Below, in pieces: positions 53,881 through 63,794 of a DNA stretch of 64,000 bases; the first letter of the stretch is position 1; every line of letters begins with the position of its first letter. Below the pieces are notes generated by a model. The model saw only the letters and a program-made list of their open reading frames with translations. It ran no database searches and was not told the origin of the DNA. Source of the stretch: Bemisia tabaci (lineage: Eukaryota > Arthropoda > Insecta > Hemiptera > Aleyrodidae); assembly GCF_918797505.1 (NCBI RefSeq), contig NC_092802.1, positions 14,795,383 through 14,859,382 of the forward strand, written 5' to 3'. Made by a program: the position numbers and the translations under genes.

Positions 53881-55155
53881 TGGACAGGTAGAGGAGTTGT
53901 TAATTAGGAAACGTTAAACAAAATAGTCATATTTACGTTAGACCGTTGCCTACGAGAATAGAGGCCGTAACTACTATTCTGTGACGTCACGTTAGTAGAT
54001 GAAACCCGGGCGCGATTTAACATAAGTTCTTATGGAAGAACGCATGATCAGTGTTCGACACTCGCCTCTGAGTTATAGGAGCCATTTGGCGCATCAAGCC
54101 CGATTTTTAGGCGCCATTGAAATTTTTTTAGGGGCCAAATTGACTTTTTGCCTACATATTACGGCGCATTTAATGAAAAGTTAGACGCAAGATGTTTTCG
54201 TAACGGAACTAGTAAGACGCTGTAACTTGGAGAAGACAAAAGTACTAAGGATGAAATCGTGAAGAATAGAAAAAGCCTTCACTTGTAGTGCTGAAAATTT
54301 CGAATAATCACGTAATATGAAAATTCGGATTTTTAGGGAGCAATTTTTAGGGGGCCACGTTGGCGCAGAGCCTTCATTTTTTAGGCGCCATGACCGATTA
54401 ATAAACCACGTAGAGTGGTTAAATTAGCATCTGGATCTTAAAATCTACATTGAAATATTGCAGTCACTTTTGTTAACTACAAAATTGTTAAATCGGCAAT
54501 TTCATTTTTTCCGTGCAGTGATGCTAACTTTCAAGTATCGCCGCTGAGTTCAAGTTGGTGCCATGAATAAGAAAAGGAAAAAGTACGTTTCAATTCCAAG
54601 CATAATAATCAGAACTTCCTACCCTGCTCCTCTTTGTACAGGAATTTTTCTATTTTCCTATTCAACACGTATAAAAGACGTATTTCCGACGATTACCTGC
54701 AAATTGCAACACGTGGACATACTAACATCAGGATTTCGTCACATCTAATCCGTTTATGTTTCAACTAGGGGGTTTGCCCTCCAGCCGGTACGCGGCCCAA
54801 CCCCCAAGGGTCTTTGCAGGTCACTTCTTACACTTCCTAAGCCCCTTCCTCACTCCGTCCAACGAGCGTCTTAAAAATGATTTTATTAGAATAGAGACGA
54901 TATCCAGGGATAGAGTTTCTCGCGAGCTACAATGCTTGGCTTTTGAGAACCCTAATAGCGTGAACGTGTATCTGTACATGCAGACTTAGCCTAGAATTTA
55001 TCGTGTTTATCGTATTTATTTAAGGGGCCGATGACAGCGCTGAGGACCTGTCACTTGCCAACACGAACGAGTGATCACTGAATGAACTACGTTACGTTCA
55101 TTCATCGCTGCGCTGGAATTGGTTCTCTCACAGCTTTAGTTGTTATTACACCAAA
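53881..55155. other. Unassigned sequence
   Basis: AT-rich with two or three GGCGCCA(T)-type words around 54100-54390. A 77-codon ORF at 54756-54989 (contains NERLKNDFIRIETISRDRV) is not recognised; its even composition makes it the best candidate for decayed coding sequence here. Confidence 0.4.
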
Positions 55156-55659
55156 TGGAGATGTTGCATGTGTGAGGAATTTGCGATTTGACTGTTGATT
55201 CTTACGTAAAAGTTCGCGAGAAACACGATGGTCCCACTGGTTTTATCTGAAATTAACTCCCGAGCTCAAAAAAAGCTCTCAAGTTGAGGCCAAAATGGAG
55301 GGAATATCCCACACTATCCTGAAAGTCCACCTCTACATCAAGACGAACCCTCCATGCAAAGATATGGAGCAAAGACATTAGCAGGGTTGCCGTGTTTTCA
55401 GTTTTGGAGTCCCCAAATAAAGTGGCAGCCCTGTCAATGTATTTGCTCCCTATCTTTGCATGTAGAGTTTGTTTTGATGTAGAGTTGGACTCTCAGGATA
55501 GGGTGGGATATCCCTCCATTTTGGCCTCAACTTGAGAGCTTTTTTTGAGCTTGGGAGTTAATTTCAGAGAAAACCAGTGGCCACATCGTGTTTCGCGCAA
55601 ACTTTTACAAAAGAATCAACAGTCGAATCGCAAATTCCTCACACATGCAACATCTCCAT
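55156..55659. mobile_element. K family fold-back element, copy K4
   Basis: Full length, with ends TGGAGATGTTGC and GCAACATCTCCA. The centre reads GGGTTGCCGTGTTTTCAG. Confidence 0.9.
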
Positions 55660-55830
55660 AGCCGAACCTTCAGTTATATTTCCACGATCAAAATGAGCCG
55701 ACCACAATAGTTATTTATTAAGTTCGTTGTAATTAAGTTCAGGAGGCGCCACTACTTTTTGATCAACGTAAAACGCGTGGAAGTATCGAGCTGCTTCGTA
55801 AAAATTTGTATGTATACTCTCCCTATAAGA

Positions 55831-55977
55831 TGGAGAAATGGTGCTGGCGGGACACCATTTAGCGGGGAAATCAAAGCCGAAAAATTCCCAAAAATTTTGG
55901 AATTTTTTTTTTTATTTTTGGAACTTCTCGGCTTTGATTTACCCGCAAAATGGTGTAGACTCAGCACCATTTCTCCA
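55831..55977. repeat. EE short hairpin element
   Basis: The ends TGGAGAAATGGTGCTG and CAGCACCATTTCTCCA enclose inner arms AAATCAAAGCCGA and TCGGCTTTGATTT. The loop is an A/T run. Only one copy seen. Confidence 0.75.
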
Positions 55978-56040
55978 CCTTGTTACATACAGTTTTGAGC
56001 CACTTTTTTTGTGATTTTCTAGTTAGTGTTTTTTCTCTCC

Positions 56041-56530
56041 CAGGTATGCCACAGAATTCAGAAAATAAAATTCCCTGACAGTTCCCTGATTTCCCTGACA
56101 CATTTTGGCGAAATTCTCTGCCATTTGGAGATGTGACGGATAGTTGAGAAAGCATACACGGGAAAAAAACACATTGGATCCAGGGTCCAGACTCTTAAAA
56201 ACATCGACAAGAAAAAGTACTCTTGATTCGATCAGATTTAAGCTTAAATCAAGAACCAAGCCTTTTAATTTAAGCGGATTTCGTTTTGATTCAAGCAAAA
56301 CTCCGATTGAATCAAGAGTATTTTTTCTTGTCAACATTTTCAAGAGTCTGGACTCTAAAACCAATGTGTTTTTTTCCAGTGTAATCAAAAACAGTTTTCA
56401 GGCATAATTTGTTGTTTGAAACCTTAAACCCATTCTGAAAAGCAAATGAAGGGGATTTAACAAATTTTCCCCGACATTTTGATAATTTTCCTTGACATTT
56501 CCTAGTTTTCCCTGACTGTGGCAAATCCTG
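56041..56530. mobile_element. F family element F4, split by C11
   Basis: The ends are CAGGTATGCCACAGAATTCA and GACTGTGGCAAATCCTG. It is interrupted by C11 at the TA of GCATAATC. Confidence 0.82.
56157..56381. mobile_element. C family MITE, copy C11
   Basis: Inserted in F4 with TA on both sides (56155-56156 and 56382-56383). F5 reads GGCATAATCG without the insert, so TA is a true duplication. Confidence 0.9.
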
Positions 56531-57163
56531 CTTTCTACATAGGTACTCTAGGATAAACAAAACACTATTATGAGTCGGTATTTTCAAGGGGCCGCGAGTT
56601 GATCGTTCAACTTCGCAACCGACGAAGTATGCAAGCCTCCCTTCCTCTCCATTCCGTTCTCACGAAACGATGCGACGCACATCGAATGATACCGCATCAA
56701 ATAAATGGATTAGACACGCGAAAACGTTCGTTCCTCCGGCGGCGCCCCTTCTTCCCGGACTGCAGAAGTGCAGAACATACCGAAAAGTATTCGGGGGGGG
56801 GGGGGGGTGCCCCCTTCCCGCCCCCGCGGTGGCGACGGAGGGCAGGAACAATCCGGGGATCGGATCCGCGGAGAAGTAATTACTATTGCCTCGGCAATTA
56901 ATTGAATTCCGAGGAGGTTTCATCGCGGTGCCGCCGCCGAATCCACCTGATCAGCATGACATTGGCTCATTTCGGAGTCGGGGCTCCTGCACTTGACTTT
57001 TGATTGGTTAAACGGTTCGCGTTGATTAGCAATTTCGCCGCTCGCGTAGCTGTGCGGATTCTTCGGGCCGGGTCGGGTGTCTCTGACATTTTGCGCATTC
57101 ATTCCAATCGCGGTAAAAAGCCTCCGCGAAAATTCAAGTATACTCAAACACTAATAAAAATAT
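56531..57163. other. Unassigned, GC-rich in part
   Basis: G-run at 56792-56807 and CpG-rich 56720-56870. Overlapping ORFs on both strands, none recognisable. Confidence 0.4.
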
Positions 57164-57682
57164 TTGAATCAGCGAGTCCGAAAACACACCAACCTCGGAA
57201 AAAAAATTGTTCAGGAAACGCTTAAACCTGCGCAGCGGGCGAAGAAGTTAGTTTAAGAAAAACCTTTTTGGTGCCAAAGGACAAGTACTTGGAGACATTG
57301 TAAAGTACCAAGTTAAAATCGATACACCACGTTTGATGACAGAGAATTAAGCGTTTAAAAATTTCCGAGTTGGTGTGTTTTCGTTCTCACCGACTTTCAG
57401 ATACTGATTTTTCGTAGTCTGCCCAGAAAAATTCACATTTTTCGACCTGAATAACGCTTGAAACTTTTTGGTATCCGTCTTCCTTGAAATGGCCAAAAAT
57501 TGGTATTTCCAATGAAATACTTCGATTTTTCCCTTTTCCCGTCGCTGTTTTGAGCACTTCCGATTGCAATTTCGAAATTTCCTTTTGCGTGCAGATGCTT
57601 CTATCCATAAGTGTTACTAAACCATAAAAAAGTGAAAATCGAAAAAAACCTGAGTTGGTGTGTTTTCGAACTCACTGATTCA
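57164..57682 (-). mobile_element. P family element, copy P2
   Basis: Ends TTGAATCAGCGAGTCCG and CGAACTCACTGATTCA. The interior matches the opposite strand of P1, including the ~40-residue ORF segment. No clear TSD. Confidence 0.85.
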
Positions 57683-58381
57683 GTTGTGTTCTTGAGTTAC
57701 TTTTGGTTAGTGTAGGAGGTGAAACACAAATTAACCAACGAAAATTTTGTATTGATTTTGGTACGGTTCTAGCGGTGATTTTGTGCAGAAAACAATGGAG
57801 AGGTCTCGATACACGATCAAGTTCCCGAACCAATTACCATTAAAGTGTCGGGAGTCATCAGTCTTAAAATCATTCATTTGCTTACTTTTAAAATGAAAAC
57901 TTGGCAGAAAAGTTTCCTGTGGCAGGAAATGATAAATGATGGCACTCCGTTCTGATCAAAATATGACGGGTCGTCCAATTTTGATCAAAGAGGATTGTTG
58001 CATGGTGACCACCAGTCATCAAGTGGTCTACTTTGATCGAAATTGGTTCGGAATTTGATCGCGTGTATCCAGACCTGAGAGACTAAGAAACCTCGATTTT
58101 CCAAATTTTCCAAAGGCGATCTCTCAAAACTTCCCATTGTAGTGGGAGGACCAAGAATTTTCCAGGAAAACAGAGAGCGCACCACCTCCAGAAAATTGCT
58201 CTAGCAACGCCAATGCACCGAAATTAATTAAATGAATGAATATGCACATCAGCGTAGGCATTCTAATGCAAGTACATTTTCGCGGGGAAAAAGTCCTCAC
58301 TGAAAAACTTACGGATTATCCGGTCTCAGTTGAACTTCAAAAGAAAACGAACAAGCGTTCCGCTTTGTCTACAGTTATTCT
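57683..58381. other. Unassigned sequence
   Basis: No gene or repeat recognised. Confidence 0.45.
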
Positions 58382-58502
58382 GACGTAATTCTGCCAAACG
58401 GAACTATGTGCATTAAGACACGAGCCCTGAGACCCATAAGAATATATGCATAACATAGCTCACGTCATAATGCACATAGTTCCGTTTGATAGAAATACGT
58501 CC
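58382..58502. mobile_element. R family small palindromic MITE, copy R2
   Basis: Uninterrupted: AAACGGAACTATGTGCATTA and its complement TAATGCACATAGTTCCGTTT, ending AGAAATACGTCC. It serves as the empty-site reference for C1. Confidence 0.8.
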
Positions 58503-58880
58503 ATTTCTCGTGACGCTTTCCCGGAAACAGCCATTCCGTAGAATTATTTCCGAGTAATGAAACAAAAGGTCTCTTGACAACAAAAACGAAACTCTCTAAG
58601 CCAACCTTTTCTTTTTTTTTTAACAGTTCATTAACGTATACGATAGAAAATTAAAAATAAAAAAACTAGCGGGAAAGCGCGGGGGAAATCATAAGATTAT
58701 TGAAGTTATAAATCAGCTAAAAGCTTTCGAGAGCAGTCTCCGGTCGAGACTGTCGTAACTCACACTTTTAGGAACCATTTGGAGGATTTTTTACGATCTA
58801 CTATAAATAAATATGCTCTCTCGTGATGGACACAACTCGCCGAATGCTCTCTTTCTTCCCGAAAAATCCTGAGGGGAATT
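58503..58880. other. Unassigned AT-rich sequence
   Basis: T-run near 58612. No gene recognised. Confidence 0.45.
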
Positions 58881-58931
58881 AGTGTACATTAGTACATAGT
58901 GTACATTAGTACATAGTGTACATTAGTACAT
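58881..58931. repeat. 17-bp tandem array, three units
   Basis: AGTGTACATTAGTACAT occurs three times in a row. A partial unit (AGTGTACATTA) follows T at 59243. Confidence 0.9.
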
Positions 58932-59242
58932 AGAGTCCCTTTATACTGAGAGTCAAGACAATGTGAACCCATTTCTGATTGGCTCCCGTATTTTAGGCCT
59001 TCACAGTGTCACAAACGGGAATAAAGATTACATTTTCACCGATTGCAAATACTATAATCAGGAATGGACCAGGGAATTACGGGTTCGGCAAGGAACACAC
59101 GGAATGAGAGAGGGAACGGAGAAAGGAATTTGAGAATGGGCCGATCAAAGGTTACAAAAAAACGTTCAATTTCTGTAATCTTTATTCCCGTTTGTGACTC
59201 CATGAGGGGGTGTTGTCTTGACTCTCGGTATAAAGGGACTCT
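58932..59242. mobile_element. T inverted-repeat element
   Basis: The ends are AGAGTCCCTTTATAC and GTATAAAGGGACTCT. Inner boxes GAGAGTCAAGACAA/TTGTCTTGACTCTC and GGGAATAAAGATTAC/GTAATCTTTATTCCC also pair. It sits inside the 17-bp array. Length is 311 bp. Confidence 0.82.
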
Positions 59243-59595
59243 AGTGTACATTATGACCGGGATCAGCCCGACTACATCTGAAGTTGCCTGATTTTTTCTG
59301 ATGTTTTTTCTTAAAAGAAAACTTAGCAACATTGGAAACAAAGTCTGTTGGATCTAAATACCAGACGCTTAAAAATATTGAAAAGGCGGCGGAAATTTTT
59401 GAACGTCGCATGGCGCCTGTGATACTTTGGACGGAAGGTGACGAAATATCCATGAATTCAGGTTTCATTATGACTTTTGATATTATCAGGGTTGCGTCGC
59501 TGATTCGGTTTATCATCAAAGAACATATTCTCCTTCTTTTCATTCTTTTAAAATACCCCTTTTCAATGCCTTTCCCTAGCCAAATCGCTTAGTTT
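59243..59595. other. Unassigned sequence
   Basis: An 86-codon ORF at 59332-59592 is not recognised. 59385-59470 has weak similarity to 18040-18110. Confidence 0.4.
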
Positions 59596-59669
59596 TGGTT
59601 TATCCGCGAATTTTGCTTATCCGCGGTAGCTCCGGCCCCGAATTACCGCGGATAATCGAGACTCCACCG
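59596..59669 (-). mobile_element. pogo/Tigger-like terminal remnant
   Basis: On the minus strand it starts (TA)CGGTGGAGTCTCGATTATCC, then GCGG...GGATAAGCAAAATTCGCGGA. Repeated 'TTATCCGCGG' words after a CAGTNGAnnCTCG start are characteristic of pogo/Tigger ends. Only this end is found. Confidence 0.6.
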
Positions 59670-59718
59670 TAATCAATAAATCAATAAACCGTCGCACCGT
59701 TCTCCAAAGTGCCGTACA

Positions 59719-60186
59719 CTGCCGTGCTAAGGAAAAACGTCATATGAACATTTAAGAGTTGCCAAATTTCCTGCGACAGGGTGTCTAGTATTTTATAATT
59801 TTGAAAAATCCTGATATTTTCCTGATTTTTCTCGACTTCTGGCACGGTAGGCAAAACGCAGTAAGACTTTCTCCGCTGAGGAGATTCGTGTAAGAAAAAT
59901 TCCTGATAAAACGTCCAATTTTCACGATTTTCCTGATTTTCCTGATCGACCAAAATTCCTGATATTTTCCGGTTTTTCCTGATGCTAGACACCCTGTTCG
60001 ATGAAATGTTTATTTTCAAAGAAAGCTATGGATATTTTTGAAATTTTCAGGAAATTTAGATGAAACTGCGAAAATCTGAAATATTGCAAGAAAAACTTTT
60101 GCACATTTTCTCGAAAATTCGTAATTTATTAAAGGAAATTTGGCAACGCCTGAAGGCTCATACGGCGTGCTTCCTTCGCACGGCAG
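59719..60186. mobile_element. D family element D12, split by G3
   Basis: The ends are CTGCCGTGCTAAGGAAAAACG and GTGCTTCCTTCGCACGGCAG, followed by TA. G3 lies inside at TTCGA. Confidence 0.87.
59777..59996. mobile_element. G family MITE, copy G3
   Basis: The ends are CAGGGTGTCTAGTATTTT and GCTAGACACCCTG. The flanks TGCGA (59772-59776) and TTCGA (59997-60001) match at 4 of 5. The duplicate D13 reads TTCGATGAAATG without the insert. Confidence 0.9.
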
Positions 60187-60740
60187 TACATCCCCCTAAA
60201 ACAAAACGAAAAATCGATGATAAAAACGATGAAAACGGGTGGGTACCACATCCCCCAAAGCTGAAGTTGAACCCAACCCCACCGTGACGTCTTGCGAAAC
60301 GCATATAAAAAGGATAACAATAGAGGACCGAAGTTTTTCGACGCGTGAAGGAAAAACGCCGTATGAACATTCAAGGGTTGCCAAATCCTTCGATGAAATG
60401 TTCATTTTCAAAAATAGCTATGGATACTTTTCCGGGAAATTTAGGTGAAATTGCGGGCAAAATTATCTGAAACATTGCAAGAAAAACTTCTGCACATTTT
60501 CTCGAAAATTCGTGATTTATCACAGAAAATTTGGCAACGCCTGAAGGCTCGTGTGGTGTGTTTCCTTTGCACGGCAGATACATCCCCCTAAAACCAAACG
60601 AAAAATCGATGATAAAACTGACGAAAACGGGTGGATACCACATCCCCCAAAGCTGAAGTTGAACCCAACCCCACCGTGACGTCTTGCGAAACGTATAGAA
60701 ACGATAACAATAGGGGACCGAATTTTTTCGACGCGTGGAG
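60001..60740. repeat. ~395-bp segmental tandem duplication
   Basis: The right part of D12 plus ~155 bp of flank (60187-60340, ACATCCCCCTAAAAC to TCGACGCGTG) recurs as D13 plus flank (60577-60736). The units differ by few substitutions. Confidence 0.9.
60341..60576. mobile_element. D family element D13, left end truncated
   Basis: It begins AAGGAAAAACGCCGTATG directly after CGACGCGTG (the duplication junction) and ends TTTCCTTTGCACGGCAG. No G insert. Confidence 0.85.
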
Positions 60741-61002
60741 GACGGGCAGCGGCGGGGCGGGGACGGGGGAATATAAATTGTGGGCGGATTTCACATAAAT
60801 AAATAAGCAAATTAATGAATGAGGGCGGAAGTGAAGCGCGTCTGAAGAGCCGCGCGGGGAAAAACGCCGCGATAAATTTCCCTCCGCCCAACTTCGCGGG
60901 GTCCGTGATCCCTCGGCGCTGCGTTGCCGTCGCGCGGGGACGCACCTCCGCGGAGCGAGGAAAAAGTTCGAAAAAGTTCCGCCGGGCCGCGGAGGGATCC
61001 CA
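60741..61002. other. GC-rich unassigned sequence
   Basis: CpG-rich. ORFs on both strands, no recognisable domain. Confidence 0.4.
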
Positions 61003-61051
61003 CAGGGTTGCCACAGAATCCACAGCGTTTGGAAAATAAAATGGAAATGTT

Positions 61052-61468
61052 CACTGAAAAAAATTCTCGGCGTTTTTACCGAGGTCCGTCGGTACCTTTA
61101 CCATCTCACTTTTTTTACCAATTATTGGTAATTTTACCAAGGTACACAGACTGGTAAACATACCTAAAAACCGGTATTTTTACTGTTTTTTTTTCAGGTA
61201 AGAATACCACTTTTATTGGTAATCTATTCCCGGTAACTTTGCCATTTTATCTCGGTAATTCTACCACAGTCGATAAAAAATATTGACGTTTTTACCAAGG
61301 TCCAGTAAAATCACCGAGAAAGTTCAATAATTTTACCGAGATTTCTCGGTAAAATTACCATTCCATAAATAGTAATTTTACCAAGAAAAAACTGGGATCA
61401 AATAGAAACCTGAATTCTTGGTAATATTACCCTTTTCTTAGTAAATATACCGAGATTTTTTTTCAGTG
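61052..61468. mobile_element. Q element packed with GGTAA/TTACC words
   Basis: The ends are CACTGAAAAAAATTCTCGG and CCGAGATTTTTTTTCAGTG. Between them are more than a dozen GGTAA, TTACC and CTCGGTAA words in both orientations, giving many alternative hairpins. Only copy seen. Confidence 0.8.
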
Positions 61469-61767
61469 TTGCATGTGTGAGGAATTTGCGATTTGACATC
61501 TGATTTTTATGTAAAGGTTCGCGAGAAACACGATGGTGCCACTGGTTTTCTCTAAAATCAACCCCCAAGCTCAAAAAAGCTCTCAAGTTGAGGCCAAATG
61601 GAGGGATATCCCACGCTATCCTGAGAGTCCACGTCTACATCAAGACAAACTTTCCATGCAAAGATAGGGAGCAAATACATTAGCAGTGATGCCGTATTTT
61701 CAGTTTCAAAGTCCCCAAATAAAGTGGCAGCCCTGTCAATGTATTTGCTCCCTATCTTTGCATGGAT
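61467..61767. mobile_element. K family partial copy K5a
   Basis: Left arm and centre of K (GTTGCATGTGTGAGG to CTCCCTATCTTTGCATGG), then truncated. Confidence 0.85.
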
Positions 61768-61993
61768 AGAATGGAGATGTTGCATGTGGGAGGAATTTGC
61801 GATTTGACTGTTGATTCTTACGTAAAAGTTTGCAAGAAACACGATGGTCCCACTGGTTTTCTCTGAAATCAACTCTTGGGGAGCTTGGGAGTTGATTTCA
61901 GAGAAAACTAGTGGCACCATCGTGTTTCTCGCGAACTTTTACATAAGAATCAACAGTCAAATCGCAAATTCCTCACACATGTAACAATTCCAT
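61768..61993. mobile_element. K family copy K5b with central deletion
   Basis: Both ends are present (TGGAGATGTTGC, ACATGTAACAATTCCAT) but the middle ~280 bp is gone. The junction is at AACTC TTGGGGAGCTTGGG. Confidence 0.85.
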
Positions 61994-62295
61994 TCCCCGA
62001 CATTTCCCTGATACATTTTGGCGAGATTCCCTGACAATCGAAGATGCGACGGATGGTTAAGAAGGCATAATCGAAAATAGTTTTCGGGAAAAATGTGTTG
62101 TTCGAAAACCCAAACCCATTTTAGAAAGCGAATGAAGATGATTTAACAAATTATCCCTGACATTTTCGTCATTTTTCCTGAGATTTCGCGGTTTTCCCGA
62201 ACTTTTTAAAAGTCCCTGACATTTCCCGGTTTTCCCTGACTGTGGCAACCCTGTAAATTCCCTTACATATTCTGGTGAAATTCCGCAATGGACTA

Positions 62296-62420
62296 CTAGA
62301 CAAGGTGCGACGTTAACCATTCTGACACGTGTTTCTTAGAGTACCTATATTGAGAGTGTTTCTTAAGAAAAATTTTACGTAGAACACGATTTGCGCAACG
62401 AAAATTTCTGAAATTAACTC
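62296..62420. mobile_element. AA element fragment AA2
   Basis: AGACAAGGTGCGACGTTAAC, TCTGACACGTGTTTC and ACGTAGAACACGATTTGCG match the AA1 left arm. Confidence 0.65.
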
Positions 62421-63021
62421 CTAACCATCATCAAAAAGTCCCTACATTTGTTCAGATATAAGGTCAAACTGGCAAAAACCTGCAAATTTCGAGGAAATTC
62501 CGAAGTAGCTGGAAATTCTGGAGATTCGGAAGATTCCGGGAAAAGTTCCGATTATTTCAAAAGTTCCGAATTCCGGAATTACTTCCGGGAAATGGCAGCA
62601 CTGAAATGCAAGGGCTCCCCGGGCCGAAGTTATAAAAAGCCAGGATAAACCTCCCCTCGGCGGTGCGTCCCCCGCTCTTAACCTTTCATTTTAAGGTCAC
62701 GTGGCTCCCTCGCGAGTTTTAAGCCAATTACAGATAAATTCGCCCGCTTCCCGCTTTTCTTTTCCTCTCGGCGGATGAGCTGCGAGTGGGGAATGGGGGG
62801 AGGGGGTGAGAAAAAAACAGCGATGATTTACTGAAAGCTGAAACGGTTGATAAATAATAACAACGCGAAGGGGACGGAGCGGTGGAGAACAAAGGTGGAA
62901 GGAGCAAAGGGGGGGGGGGGGGACACCCGGAGGAGAAGGAGGTTGAAAAATAGTCTCACGAATGTCTCAGGACGAGCGAGACGAAAATTTTGCGGAAAAA
63001 TTTATAGCGGAGGGACTTATT
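62421..63021. other. Unassigned sequence with X-like patch and G-run
   Basis: 62505-62600 repeats AAAGTTCCG/TTCCGGGAAA words like X. G-run at 62908-62922. No gene recognised. Confidence 0.4.
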
Positions 63022-63274
63022 CCGCCGTGCTCAGGAAGAACGCCGTATGAACCATCAGACTTTGCCACATTTTTTTCAAGAAAACCTCAATTTACAGGGA
63101 AAATCGTGGATATTTTCCTTCAATTTTTTCAGACAATTTCGTTCGCAATTTCTTCTAAAATGTCTGAAAATTTCGAGGAAAAATACGCATGTTAGTTCGC
63201 AAAAGTATATGTTTTATGCGGGGTAATTTGGCAACTCTCGAATGTTCATACGGCTTTCTTCCTCAGCACGGCAG
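63022..63274. mobile_element. D family MITE, copy D14
   Basis: The ends are CCGCCGTGCTCAGGAAGAACG and CTTTCTTCCTCAGCACGGCAG, followed by TA. Confidence 0.87.
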
Positions 63275-63422
63275 TATTGGGCGCGGTTGCCGGGGGCACG
63301 TTTTTCCGAGACTATGCTCCTGAAGAGGCGAAATGGCGAATTTGCACATGAATTTTTTATTGCTTCCTCTGGCGGTACTTAAAGAGCTGATTTCGCAGTA
63401 TTTTTAGTGTATTTTCCGAAGC
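63275..63422. other. Unassigned spacer
   Basis: Nothing recognised. Confidence 0.5.
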
Positions 63423-63665
63423 AGGGTTGCCACAAAATTTAGAAAAAGGTCCTCTCTGACATTTCCCTGATTTATCTGCCACATTTTGCTAAAACTTACT
63501 GACAATTGAGGATGTGCCAGATATTGAAAAAGACATGATTTTAAATAGTTTTCAGGCAGACTTTGTTGTTCGAAACGTCGAACTCATTATACAAAGAAAA
63601 CGAAGGTGACCTGACAATTTTCCCCTGATATTTCAAGGTTTTCCATGCAATTTTCCGATTTTACG
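63423..63665. mobile_element. F family element F6, right end lost
   Basis: CAGGGTTGCCACAAAATTTA, then TCCTCTCTGACATTTCC and the AATAGTTTTCAGGCA box of F. The GACTGTGG right end is absent. Confidence 0.7.
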
Positions 63666-63794
63666 CAAAATTAGGCGGCTATTAGTACAGGCAATACTAG
63701 GTGGCTAATTTTCTCTCTTTCAAAACTTTTTTAGTGTCTGTTAAGATAATTTTGAGTACAGTGCGTGGTAAAATACCGATTTAAGCAATACCCA

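Larger units (their letters stand above)
61003..62253. mobile_element. F family element F5, host of Q and K pieces
   Basis: The left end is CAGGGTTGCCACAGAATCC and the right end is GACTGTGGCAACCCTG. The middle is displaced by Q (61052-61468) and two K fragments (61467-61993). Confidence 0.8.

Noticed and set aside
53870..53888. hAT-like terminal string CAGGGGCGGACTGG
   Set aside because: No matching inverted end or 8-bp TSD found within the window, so no element is called.
60520..61023. 167-codon minus-strand ORF
   Set aside because: It begins in GC-rich unassigned sequence and runs into the duplicated D13 element and flank; no recognisable domain.
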